DNA of 9,154 nucleotides from Burkholderiaceae bacterium (lineage in GTDB: Bacteria > Pseudomonadota > Gammaproteobacteria > Burkholderiales > Burkholderiaceae_C). The notes beneath the pieces are model-generated. The model ran no database searches. It was not told the DNA's origin and worked only from the letters and a program-made list of their open reading frames with translations. Below are positions 1 to 6,596 of the stretch, in pieces (position 1 is the stretch's first letter; each line of letters begins with the position of its first letter). A program made the translations under genes and the position numbers. The DNA lies in contig JAGOBT010000093.1 of NCBI GenBank assembly GCA_017999135.1, positions 1-9,154 on the forward strand, in the 5' to 3' direction.

Positions 1-1644
1 GCCCTGCACCGCTGTGCGCGCGATGCGCGCCCAGGCCCAGGCCAGCAGCGCATGGCCCACGCCGGCCAGCCCGTCGTCGGCCACCCGCAATGGCTGCTCG
101 GGGTCGGCAGGGCGGGCCGCCTGCAGCACCACCAGCGCCTGCTCCCACTGCGCAAGCTGCTGCGCCAGGCCGTCGGCAAACGGCTGCAGTGCCGGCAGGC
201 TGCGGCAGGCGGCCACCTCGCCAGCCAGTTCGACCATCAGCGCACGGGCGCGGGTGCCGCCGTCGTCCAGCAGCTTGCGTTGCACCAGGTCGACGCCCTG
301 GATCTCGTTGGTGCCTTCGTAGATCATCGCGATGCGACTGTCGCGCACCGTCTGCTCGATGCCGTAGTCACGCACGAAGCCATAGCCGCCCCAGACCTGC
401 AACGCCTCGTCGGCACTGCGGTGGCCCAGTTCGGTGAACAGGCTCTTGGCCACCGGCGTCAGCAGCGCCACATGGCCGGCGGCGGCGGCGCGGCGGGCGG
501 CGTCGGGATGGTGCTCGGCCTCGTCGAGCAGCAAGGCGCACCAGTAGGCGATGGCGCGGCAGCCGTCGGTGCGGGCCTGCAGCGTCAGCAGGGTGCGGCG
601 CATGGCCGGGTGCCACGCGATCGGGTCGGGCCCGGCCCCTGCGGTGGCGCCGGGCGGCCTGGCGGCGGCACGCATCTGCAGCCGCTCCTGGGCGTAGCGC
701 CAGGCGTTCTGGGTGGCCGCCTCCAGGTGGCCCACGCCCTGCATCGCCACATGCAGGCGGGCGGCGTTCATCATCAGGAACATCGCCGCCAGGCCGCGGT
801 GCGGTTCGCCGATCAGCCAGCCGTCGGCCCCGTCGAAGCGCATCTGGCAGGTGGCGCTGCCGTGGATCCCCATCTTGTGCTCGATGCCGTCGCAGACCAC
901 GGCGTTGCGCGTGCCGTCGGGGCGGACCTTGGGCACCAGGGCCAGGCTCAGCCCCTTGGTACCGGCCGGCGCGCCGGCCAGGCGGCACAGCACCAGGTGC
1001 ACGATGTTGTCGGTCAGGTCGTGGTCGCCGCCGCTGATGAAGATCTTGCTGCCGGACACCTGCACCGGCACGCCGTTGGCGGGCTCGCCGGTGGCGACAG
1101 TGGCCTGCGTGCGCACCAGGCCGAGGTCGCTGCCGGCCTGGGGCTCGGTCAGGCACATGGTGCCCAACCAGGCGCCGCTGACCAGCTTGTCGAGGTACAG
1201 CGCCTGCAACGCTGGCGTGCCATGGTGCAGCACCACTTCATAGGCGCCGTGCAGCAGACCGGGGTACATGGTCCAGCCGTGGTTGGCGGCGGCCAGCATC
1301 TCGAACAGTGCCATGTTCAGCACCTGCGGCAGGCCCTGGCCGCCGGCGTCGGGGCTGCAGGCCAGGGCAGGCCAACCACCATCGACGAAGGCCTGGTAGG
1401 CGGCGCGGAAACCCGGCGGCGTGGTGACGCCTTCGGGAGCCCAGGTGCAGCCCTGTTGATCGCCCACGGCGTTGGTCGGCGCCAGCACCTCGGTGGCAAA
1501 GCGGCTGGCCTGGGCCAGCACCTCGCCGGCGGTGTCGGTGTCCAGGTCGGCAAGCGCCGGCTGGGCGGCCCAACTGGCGGGCGCGTGCAGCACCCGTGTC
1601 AGCAGGTGCAGCATGTCGGCCACCGGGGCCTGGTAGGTCCACAT
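1..1644 (-). CDS. Long-form acyl-CoA dehydrogenase, 3' end beyond the window
   Basis: FAD-dependent acyl-CoA dehydrogenase that would introduce the alpha,beta double bond into an acyl-CoA thioester in the cytoplasm. Reading from the ATG at 1644, the frame stays open for 548 codons to the window edge, so the C-terminus is missing. The N-terminus (Y4, A6, P7, D10, M11) resembles the extra N-terminal segment of the roughly 590-600 residue dehydrogenases (DmdC-like group), as opposed to the 380-residue short forms. The flavin/substrate signature LTEPQAGSDLG is at residues 165-175, GGYGF at 419-423, and YEGTNEIQ at 442-449. E443 aligns with the catalytic glutamate of medium-chain acyl-CoA dehydrogenase. 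The start is supported by GGGAG at 1652-1656, 7 nt upstream, and lies 13 nt after the LivF-type gene. Substrate is not shown by sequence; the operon suggests an arylpropanoyl-CoA. Roughly 50 residues are probably lost at the edge. Confidence 0.9.
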   Translation of the reverse strand, partial: MWTYQAPVADMLHLLTRVLHAPASWAAQPALADLDTDTAGEVLAQASRFATEVLAPTNAVGDQQGCTWAPEGVTTPPGFRAAYQAFVDGGWPALACSPDAGGQGLPQVLNMALFEMLAAANHGWTMYPGLLHGAYEVVLHHGTPALQALYLDKLVSGAWLGTMCLTEPQAGSDLGLVRTQATVATGEPANGVPVQVSGSKIFISGGDHDLTDNIVHLVLCRLAGAPAGTKGLSLALVPKVRPDGTRNAVVCDGIEHKMGIHGSATCQMRFDGADGWLIGEPHRGLAAMFLMMNAARLHVAMQGVGHLEAATQNAWRYAQERLQMRAAARPPGATAGAGPDPIAWHPAMRRTLLTLQARTDGCRAIAYWCALLLDEAEHHPDAARRAAAAGHVALLTPVAKSLFTELGHRSADEALQVWGGYGFVRDYGIEQTVRDSRIAMIYEGTNEIQGVDLVQRKLLDDGGTRARALMVELAGEVAACRSLPALQPFADGLAQQLAQWEQALVVLQAARPADPEQPLRVADDGLAGVGHALLAWAWARIARTAVQG

Positions 1645-1651
1645 CGCAGGG

Positions 1652-1656
1652 CTCCC
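1652..1656 (-). promoter_or_regulatory. Ribosome binding site of the acyl-CoA dehydrogenase gene
   Basis: On the minus strand GGGAG lies 7 nt before the ATG at 1644, inside the 13-nt gap that follows the stop codon of the LivF-type gene. It supports the 1644 start over internal Met codons. Confidence 0.55.
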
Positions 1657-1657
1657 G

Positions 1658-2389
1658 TCAGGCAGCAGGCCGAGCCGCGCCCAGGTAGGTTTCGATCACG
1701 CGCGGGTCGACGGCCAGTTCATCGGCCGGCCCCTGCACCGAGAAGGCGCCGGTCTCCAGCACGTAGCCGTGGTCGGCCACCTCCAGCGCGGCGCGGGCGT
1801 TCTGCTCGATCAGCAGGATGGACACGCCCTGGCTGCGCAGCGCGTCGATGGTGCGGAAGAACTCGCGCACCACCAGCGGCGCCAGGCCCAGGCTGGGCTC
1901 GTCGAGCATCAGCAGCTTGGGGCCCGACATCAGCGCCCGGCCCACCGCCAGCATCTGCCGCTCACCGCCCGACAGCGTGCCGGCCAGCTGGGTGCGGCGC
2001 TCCTTCAGCCGGGGGAACAGCGCGTAGACGCGCTCCAGCGCGCCGCGCCAGTTCGGCACCTTCAGCTTCATCGCCCGGTAGCCGCCGAGGATGAGGTTGT
2101 CTTCCACCGGCATGGTGCCGAACAGCTCGCGCTTCTCGGGCACCAGGGCCAGGCCCAGCATCACCCGCTCTTCCAGCGTGACGTCGGCCAGGTCGGTGCC
2201 GTCGAAGACCACCCGGCCGCGGCTGGGCAGCACGCCCATCAGGGCGTTCAGCGTGGTGGTCTTGCCGGCACCGTTGGGGCCGATGATGGTGACCACCTGG
2301 CCCTGGGCCAGCTGGAAATTGAGCCCGCTCAGCACCTCGGCGCGGCCGTAGCCGGCGTGCAGGCCGGTCACTTGCAGGAGTGCGCTCAT
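1658..2389 (-). CDS. LivF-type ABC transporter ATP-binding protein
   Basis: Cytoplasmic ATPase subunit of a branched-chain-amino-acid-family (HAAT) ABC importer; 243 residues, normal for LivF. Walker A GPNGAGKTT is at residues 37-45, the ABC signature LSGGE at 139-143, and Walker B LLMLDEP at 159-165. The switch position carries Q196 (IEQNA) instead of histidine, which is usual in LivF proteins. The C-terminus VIETYLG is also typical. The start ATG lies one base after the stop of the permease-ATPase fusion (TGACATG) with only a weak Shine-Dalgarno, so translation is probably coupled to the gene before it. It should pair with the LivG-like domain of that fusion. Liv-type transporters carry amino acids, amides, urea or aromatic acids; the neighbours favour an aromatic acid here. 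Confidence 0.95.
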   Translation of the reverse strand: MSALLQVTGLHAGYGRAEVLSGLNFQLAQGQVVTIIGPNGAGKTTTLNALMGVLPSRGRVVFDGTDLADVTLEERVMLGLALVPEKRELFGTMPVEDNLILGGYRAMKLKVPNWRGALERVYALFPRLKERRTQLAGTLSGGERQMLAVGRALMSGPKLLMLDEPSLGLAPLVVREFFRTIDALRSQGVSILLIEQNARAALEVADHGYVLETGAFSVQGPADELAVDPRVIETYLGAARPAA

Positions 2390-2390
2390 G

Positions 2391-4163
2391 TCAATGCTCG
2401 GTTCCGAGGTAGGCGGCGCGCACCACCGGGCTGGCCTGCACCTCGGCCGGCGTGCCCTCGATCAGCCGGGTGCCGAACTCCATCACCACGATGCGGTCGG
2501 TCAGGCCCATGACGAAGTCCATGTCGTGCTCGACCAGCAGGATGCTCAGGCCCTCGGCCTTCAGCTGGCGCAGCACGCCGGCCAGGGCCAGCTTCTCCTG
2601 GTGGCGCAGGCCGGCGGCGGGCTCGTCCAGCAGCAGCAGCGCGGGGTCGGTGCACAGCGCGCGGGCGATCTCCATCAGCCGCTGCGGGCCCAGGGCCAGG
2701 TTGCCGGCGAGCTCATGCATCTGGTGGGCCATGCCGATGCGCTGCAGCTGGGCCTCGGCCTCGGCGAACAGGCCGCGCTCCTCCGCCCGGTCCAGCCGCA
2801 GCATGGCCTGGAGCGTGCCGCTGCGGCTGCGCAGGTAGCCGCCCAGGGCCACGTTCTCCAGCACCGTCATCTCGGGGATCATCTTCACGTGCTGGAAGGT
2901 GCGCGACATGCCCGCCTGGGCGATCTGCCGCGACGACAGCCCGCCCACCGGCTGGCCGCGGAACCGCACATCACCCTTGGTGAGGCCCAGCACGCCGGTG
3001 ATCAGGTTGAAGGTGGTGCTCTTGCCGGCGCCGTTGGGGCCGATCAGGCCGACGATGTCGCCGGCGCGGATGTCGAAGCTGATGTCGTTGACGGCCACCA
3101 GCCCGCCGAATTCCTTGCGCACCGCCTGCACCTGCAGCAGCGGGTCACCGCGCTGGGGCTTGCTGCGCGCGGGCAACGGCGGTGCGTCGGCCCAGTCCTT
3201 CCGCCGTGCGGGCTGTGGAAAGCGCCGGGCCACGAAGCTCCACAGCCCTTCGGGCGCGTACTTCAGCACCACGATCATCACGATGCCGAAGACGATGACC
3301 TCGAAGTTGCCGCTGGTGCCGATCAGCCTGGGCAGCAGCACCTGCAGCTGGTCTTCGACCAGCTTGACCACGCCCGCGCCCAGGAAGGCGCCCCAGACAT
3401 GGCCCACGCCGCCCAGCACCGCCATGAACAAGTATTCGATGCCCTTGTTGATGCCGAAGGGCGACGGGTTGACGGTGCGCTGGAAGTGCGCATACAGCCA
3501 GCCCGAGATGGCCGCCAGGATGGCCGCCAGCACGAACACCACCAGCTTGTAGCGGAAGGTGGAAATGCCCATGGCCTCGGCCATGGTGGTGCCGCTCTTC
3601 AGTGCGCGGATGGCGCGGCCTGGCCGGCTGTCCAGCAGGTGCAGTGCCGCCAGCGCGGCGGCCAGCGCAAACGCCCAGATCAGCATGTACATGCCCTTGC
3701 CGTCGTTCAGCGCCAGGCCGAACACGGTGATCGGCGGCACGCCCATCAGGCCGTCGTACTTGCCAAGAAAGTCCATGTTGGCCATGGTGTAGTTCAGCGC
3801 CAGGCCCCAGGCGATGGTGGCCAGCGGCAGGTAGTGGCCCGACATGCGCAGCGTGATGGCCCCCAGCACCAGGGCCACGGCCACGCTCAGGGCGATGCCG
3901 ACCAGCAGCGTCAGCCACGGCGAGATGCCCAGCTTGGTGGCCAGGAAGGCCGCCGTGTACGCGCCCACGCCGACAAACGCCGCCTGACCGAACGAGGTGA
4001 GCCCGGCCACGCCGGTCAGCAGCACCAGGCCCAGCGAGGCAATGCTGTACAGGCCGATCATGTTGAGCTGCGTCACCCAGAACGGCGGCAGCGGCAGCAG
4101 CGGCAGCAGCACCAGCATGAACGCCGCGAAGGCGTAGAAGCCGTAGCGGTGAAGCGCCTGCAT
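2391..4163 (-). CDS. Fused LivM-type permease and LivG-type ATPase
   Basis: A single 590-residue chain joining an inner-membrane permease to its cytoplasmic ATPase. Residues 1 to about 310 are a LivM-type permease with repeated hydrophobic segments; the LivM-like stretch GLTSFGQAAFVGVGAY is at 54-69 and a cytoplasmic coupling-loop candidate (RPGRAIRALKSG) at 180-191. A basic, proline-rich linker covers about 312-342. The LivG-type domain follows: Walker A GPNGAGKST 375-383, Q-loop Q424, a degenerate signature LALGPQ 489-494, Walker B LLLLDEP 509-515, and switch H546. The frame is uninterrupted through the linker, so this is a real fusion and not two adjacent genes. The ATG at 4163 lies one base after the LivH-type stop and has GGAGGAG 7 nt upstream. 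LivM-LivG fusions are known in proteobacteria. Subunit partners are the 4165-5202 permease and the 1658-2389 ATPase. Confidence 0.94.
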   Translation of the reverse strand: MQALHRYGFYAFAAFMLVLLPLLPLPPFWVTQLNMIGLYSIASLGLVLLTGVAGLTSFGQAAFVGVGAYTAAFLATKLGISPWLTLLVGIALSVAVALVLGAITLRMSGHYLPLATIAWGLALNYTMANMDFLGKYDGLMGVPPITVFGLALNDGKGMYMLIWAFALAAALAALHLLDSRPGRAIRALKSGTTMAEAMGISTFRYKLVVFVLAAILAAISGWLYAHFQRTVNPSPFGINKGIEYLFMAVLGGVGHVWGAFLGAGVVKLVEDQLQVLLPRLIGTSGNFEVIVFGIVMIVVLKYAPEGLWSFVARRFPQPARRKDWADAPPLPARSKPQRGDPLLQVQAVRKEFGGLVAVNDISFDIRAGDIVGLIGPNGAGKSTTFNLITGVLGLTKGDVRFRGQPVGGLSSRQIAQAGMSRTFQHVKMIPEMTVLENVALGGYLRSRSGTLQAMLRLDRAEERGLFAEAEAQLQRIGMAHQMHELAGNLALGPQRLMEIARALCTDPALLLLDEPAAGLRHQEKLALAGVLRQLKAEGLSILLVEHDMDFVMGLTDRIVVMEFGTRLIEGTPAEVQASPVVRAAYLGTEH

Positions 4164-4164
4164 G

Positions 4165-5202
4165 TCAGTGCTCCTCCGAATGCGGGTCGCGCAGGCTGCG
4201 CCACAGCAGCACCGGCAGGATGGAGCCGAACACGATCACTTCCTTGAAGGCGCTGGCCCAGAACGAGCCGAAGCTCTCCAGCAGGCCCACCGCCAGCGCG
4301 CCCAGCAGTGCCTGCGGGTAGCTGGACAGGCCGGCGAACACCGCCGCGACAAAGCCCTTGAGGCCGATGAGGAAGCCGCTGTCGTAGAACACGGTGGTGG
4401 TGGGGCCGATCAGCAGGCCCGACAAGGCGCCGATGAAGGCGGCGACGGTGAAGGTGAGGGTGCCGGCCGAGTCGGATGAAATCCCCTGCAGCCGTGCGCC
4501 CAGCCGGTTGACGGCTGTGGCCCGCAGCGCCTTGCCCTGCAGCGTGCGCTCGAAGAACAGCCACAGCGCCACGATCAGCGCCACCGACGCCAGGAAGATG
4601 ATCACTGTCTGCCCGCTCAGCGTGAGCGGGCCGATGCTGAAGCGTTCGTCCCAGAAGCTGGGGTTGCGGAAGCCCTCGGCACCGAAGAAGAACAGGCCCA
4701 GGCCCAGCAGCGCGAAGTGCACGCCCACCGACACGATCAGCAGCACCAGCACGCTGGCATCGGCCAGCGACTGGTAGGCCAGGCGGTAGATCAGCGGGCC
4801 GAAGGGCGTGACCAGGGCCAGCGTCAGCAGCGCCTGCAGCAGCAGCGGCAGCTTCAGCGGCGCCGCCCAGATGGCCACCAGCGAGATGGCCACCGGGTAG
4901 ACCACGATGCCGGCCAGCCGGCGCAGCAGCCGCGCGGGTGGCAGATGGGCCTTCAGGCCGGCGGCCAGCTCGGCCACGGCCGCCACGCCAACCATCACCA
5001 GCAGGAACCACACCGTGCCCGGCACCAGCCCCTGCTGCAGCATCGCCAGGGTGAGCGCGCCGAAGGCGACGAACTCACCCTGCGGGATGAAGATGATGCG
5101 CGTGACCGCGAACACCAGCACCGTGGCCAGCGCCAGCAGCGCGTAGATGGCGCCGTTGGTGGCGCCGTCCAGCGCCAGGATGCTTGCGATCGAGAAGTCC
5201 AT
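4165..5202 (-). CDS. LivH-type ABC transporter permease
   Basis: Inner-membrane permease of the branched-chain-amino-acid transporter family, 345 residues, a little longer than classic LivH (about 290-310). The N-terminus has the LivH-like pattern [33 protein letters not shown] at residues 12-44 (written here in two parts: [19 protein letters not shown], then [14 protein letters not shown]). A coupling-loop candidate, [20 protein letters not shown], covers 223-242. About eight hydrophobic segments are visible. The extra length lies mainly in a loop and helix region around 80-140. The ATG at 5202 is preferred because it begins the conserved region and has AAGG 5 nt upstream. The frame stays open another 47 codons upstream, but that extension is Arg/Pro/Ala-rich, unlike the family, and covers palindromic intergenic DNA. 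Its partner permease is the LivM half of the downstream fusion, reached after a 1-nt gap. Confidence 0.92.
   Translation of the reverse strand: MDFSIASILALDGATNGAIYALLALATVLVFAVTRIIFIPQGEFVAFGALTLAMLQQGLVPGTVWFLLVMVGVAAVAELAAGLKAHLPPARLLRRLAGIVVYPVAISLVAIWAAPLKLPLLLQALLTLALVTPFGPLIYRLAYQSLADASVLVLLIVSVGVHFALLGLGLFFFGAEGFRNPSFWDERFSIGPLTLSGQTVIIFLASVALIVALWLFFERTLQGKALRATAVNRLGARLQGISSDSAGTLTFTVAAFIGALSGLLIGPTTTVFYDSGFLIGLKGFVAAVFAGLSSYPQALLGALAVGLLESFGSFWASAFKEVIVFGSILPVLLWRSLRDPHSEEH
4171..4177 (-). promoter_or_regulatory. Strong ribosome binding site of the permease-ATPase fusion
   Basis: Minus-strand GGAGGAG lies inside the last codons of the LivH-type gene, 7 nt before the ATG at 4163. 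It is the best Shine-Dalgarno match in the transporter block, so the fusion can be initiated independently as well as by coupling across the TGACATG junction. Confidence 0.7.
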
Positions 5203-5207
5203 CACTG

Positions 5208-5211
5208 CCTT
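5208..5211 (-). promoter_or_regulatory. Weak ribosome binding site of the LivH-type permease
   Basis: Minus-strand AAGG lies 5 nt before the ATG at 5202. It is a modest match, but it supports 5202 over starts further upstream in the palindromic region. Confidence 0.45.
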
Positions 5212-5267
5212 GTTCTTGCGCGCCGACGGTTGACCCGCGCTGCCGAAACCCAACGGACGCCGCGGAA

Positions 5268-5280
5268 CCGGCTTCGCCGG
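5268..5280. repeat. 13-nt inverted repeat arm (partner at 5389-5401)
   Basis: The plus strand reads CCGGCTTCGCCGG. The exact reverse complement, CCGGCGAAGCCGG, is at 5389-5401. Each copy is itself a 5-bp stem with a 3-nt loop, and the two copies could also pair with each other over 13 bp, enclosing the palindromes between them. This resembles two repeat units in opposite orientation, as in REP/BIME-type elements. Confidence 0.75.
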
Positions 5281-5286
5281 GCCGCT

Positions 5287-5308
5287 GGCGTGCCTTGCAG
5301 GCCACGCC
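5287..5308 (-). repeat. Imperfect hairpin
   Basis: On the minus strand GGCGT and GCCT pair with AGGC and ACGCC around a GCA loop: nine base pairs interrupted by one bulged G. No T run follows, so it is not called a terminator. It adds to the stem-loop series in the RNA between the binding-protein and permease genes. Confidence 0.55.
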
Positions 5309-5336
5309 GGCCCTGCCGGTCCGCCTCTTCGCCAGG

Positions 5337-5363
5337 CGTTCAAGGTCCACTGGACCTTGAACG
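5337..5363. repeat. Perfect 27-nt palindrome
   Basis: Two 13-nt arms, CGTTCAAGGTCCA and TGGACCTTGAACG, are exact reverse complements around the single central base at 5350. As RNA it gives an 11-bp stem with a 5-nt loop. As DNA it could be a symmetrical operator, but its place inside the operon, beside other palindromes, fits an interspersed repeat or mRNA-stabilising stem-loop better. There is no T run on either side. Confidence 0.85.
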
Positions 5364-5373
5364 TCCGGGCTCA

Positions 5374-5408
5374 GCCCCCTTGAGGGGGCCGGCGAAGCCG
5401 GTAGGGGG
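5374..5408. repeat. REP-like palindromic unit (GCCCCCTTGAGGGGGC ... AGGGGG)
   Basis: The plus strand has GCCCCCTTGAGGGGGC at 5374-5389 (6-bp stem, TTGA loop), then CCGGCGAAGCCGG at 5389-5401, then AGGGGG at 5403-5408. The CCCCCT tract at 5375-5380 can pair either with the AGGGGG at 5383-5388 or with the one at 5403-5408, the second choice enclosing the CCGGC hairpin. From memory, elements of this form recur between genes in Burkholderiales genomes; the copy number in this genome cannot be seen here. It begins 5 nt after the binding-protein stop codon on the transcribed strand. Confidence 0.7.
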
Positions 5409-5413
5409 TGGAC

Positions 5414-6562
5414 TCAGTTCGCCAACGCCCAGTCGCCGTTCTTCACCACCAGCATCAGGCCGGTGTCCATGGTGTAGCCCCAGTGGTTGTCCTTGGTCCA
5501 GTTCATCATGCCGTGGGCGAAGGGTGTGGGCCCCATGGTCTCGATGGCGTCCTTCAGCGCGGCGCGGAACTCCTTGGTGCCGGGCTTGGCCTTCTTCAGG
5601 GCCACCGGCACCACCTTCTCCAGCACGATCTGGGCGTCATAGGCATGGCCGGCAAACTGGTTGGCGCTGTTGTTGCCGTAGGCCTTCTCGTAGCGTGCGA
5701 CGAAGTCCTTCGCCAGCTTCTTGCTGGGGTGGCTGTCCGGCAGGATGTCGCCCACCATCGCCGGGCCGGACACGACGAACGAGCCTTCCACGTCCTTGCC
5801 GCCCACGCGCATCAGGTCCATCGTGGCCGCAGCATGGGTCTGGTAGATCTTGCCCTTGTAGCCACGCTCGACGATGGCCTTGTGCGGCATGGCCGCGCCC
5901 GAGCCCGAGGCCACCACCAGCATCGCATCCGGGTTGGCAGCGGTCAGCTTCAGCGCCTGGGCCGTCACGCTGGTGTCGGCGCGGGCGAAGCGCTCGGTGG
6001 CGATCACCTTGATGCCGTTCTTCTCGGCCTCGGCGGTGATGGCCTTGAGCCACAGCTCGCCGTAGGCGTCGGTGTAGCCCAGGAAGCCGATGGTCTTGAT
6101 GCCCTGCTTCTTCATCAGGTTGACCATGGCATGGGCCATCACGTCATTGCTCTGCGGCAGGCGGAAGGTCCAGGCATCGCCGCCAGGCGGCAGGCCCACC
6201 GGGCTGGCGGCCAGCTGCACCGTGCCGCTCTCGGCGGCCACCGCGGCCATCGGGCCGGCCACCGGCGTGGCGGCCGATCCGATGATGATGTCGACCTTGT
6301 CCTCGGTGACGAAGCGCTTGGCGTTCTGCACGCCCTTGGTGGGGTCGGTGGCGTCGTCGAGGATGATGACGTTGAGCTTCTCGCCGGCGATGGTGGCCGG
6401 GAACAGCTTGAAGAAGTTGGCCATCGGGATGCCCAGGCCCGAAGCCGGCCCGGTCAGCGGCAGGCTGATGCCCACAGTGATGTCGGCCAGCGCGGGCACG
6501 GCGGCAGTCAGGCTGGCGATGGCGGTGGCGGCGGCCACCAGGGTCTTGCGGAACGGGGTCAT
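5414..6562 (-). CDS. Periplasmic substrate-binding protein, LivJ/LivK family
   Basis: Secreted receptor of the ABC importer, 382 residues, family Peripla_BP_6. A Sec signal peptide is clear: basic FRK at residues 4-6, a hydrophobic core at 8-22, and a likely cleavage after ALA at 24-26. There is no lipobox cysteine, so it should be soluble in the periplasm. The mature protein opens with DITVGISLPLTGPASGLG, the usual strand plus ligand-loop start of this family, and then shows the expected domain order (DDATDP at 69-74, IIIGSAATP at 92-100). The start is fixed by AAGGAGA 8 nt upstream and by the signal peptide; the frame extends upstream by 40 codons, but that part overlaps the thioesterase end and is implausible. 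Aromatic-acid binders such as CouP belong to this family, and the neighbouring CoA ligase and thioesterase suggest an aromatic ligand. Ligand identity is inference. Confidence 0.95.
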   Translation of the reverse strand: MTPFRKTLVAAATAIASLTAAVPALADITVGISLPLTGPASGLGIPMANFFKLFPATIAGEKLNVIILDDATDPTKGVQNAKRFVTEDKVDIIIGSAATPVAGPMAAVAAESGTVQLAASPVGLPPGGDAWTFRLPQSNDVMAHAMVNLMKKQGIKTIGFLGYTDAYGELWLKAITAEAEKNGIKVIATERFARADTSVTAQALKLTAANPDAMLVVASGSGAAMPHKAIVERGYKGKIYQTHAAATMDLMRVGGKDVEGSFVVSGPAMVGDILPDSHPSKKLAKDFVARYEKAYGNNSANQFAGHAYDAQIVLEKVVPVALKKAKPGTKEFRAALKDAIETMGPTPFAHGMMNWTKDNHWGYTMDTGLMLVVKNGDWALAN

Positions 6563-6570
6563 GGTGGATG

Positions 6571-6577
6571 TCTCCTT
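6571..6577 (-). promoter_or_regulatory. Strong ribosome binding site of the binding-protein gene
   Basis: Minus-strand AAGGAGA lies 8 nt before the ATG at 6562, inside the 34-nt gap after the thioesterase stop. It decides the start and fits the high expression usual for periplasmic receptors. Confidence 0.75.
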
Positions 6578-6596
6578 GGGGGGCTTCAGGTGGGCA

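Larger units (their letters stand above)
5203..5413 (-). other. Palindrome-rich intergenic region between binding-protein and permease genes
   Basis: This 211-nt gap is the only long non-coding stretch in a unit whose other junctions are 34 nt or shorter. In transcription order it holds a GC-rich repeat unit (5374-5408), a 27-nt perfect palindrome (5337-5363), an imperfect hairpin (5287-5308), and an inverted copy of a 13-mer from the first unit (5268-5280). None of the hairpins is followed by a T run, so none is a standard intrinsic terminator. I see no convincing -35/-10 pair. The position, directly after the binding-protein gene, is where transporter operons often carry stem-loops that stabilise the upstream message or reduce downstream expression. 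That role is inference here. Confidence 0.75.

Noticed and set aside
368..1642. Minus-strand open frames 368-1156 and 1238-1642 in another frame
   Set aside because: They are Arg/Pro/Gly-rich shadow frames. The true acyl-CoA dehydrogenase frame runs unbroken from 1644 to position 1 with its catalytic motifs.
52..2094. Very long plus-strand open frame opposite the acyl-CoA dehydrogenase and LivF-type genes
   Set aside because: The translation is low-complexity (Gly, Ala, His, Gln, Arg) without any family motif and lies antisense to genes with intact motifs. High GC at third codon positions removes stops from the opposite strand.
2397..2408. Small inverted repeat CTCGGTTCCGAG just before the LivF-type start
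   Set aside because: It has only 5-bp arms, lies within the last codons of the fusion (LGTE), and such short GC-rich repeats are expected by chance here.
2261..3048. Apparent direct repeat: nearly identical 20-nt stretches near 2261-2280 and 3021-3040
   Set aside because: Both encode the Walker A loop (GPNGAGK) of the two homologous ATPases; this is shared ancestry and codon bias, not a DNA repeat.
2388..4247. 619-codon plus-strand open frame opposite the permease-ATPase fusion
   Set aside because: Composition is rich in His, Gln and Gly, with no recognisable domain; it mirrors the codon bias of the real gene below it.
5203..5343. 47-codon N-terminal extension of the LivH-type permease
   Set aside because: It is Arg/Pro/Ala-rich, unlike the family N-terminus, and translates palindromic intergenic DNA. 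The ATG at 5202 begins the conserved region.
5337..5409. Intrinsic terminator after the binding-protein gene
   Set aside because: The hairpins are strong but no T run follows on the transcribed strand, and same-operon transporter subunits lie downstream. A Rho-dependent or partial effect cannot be excluded.
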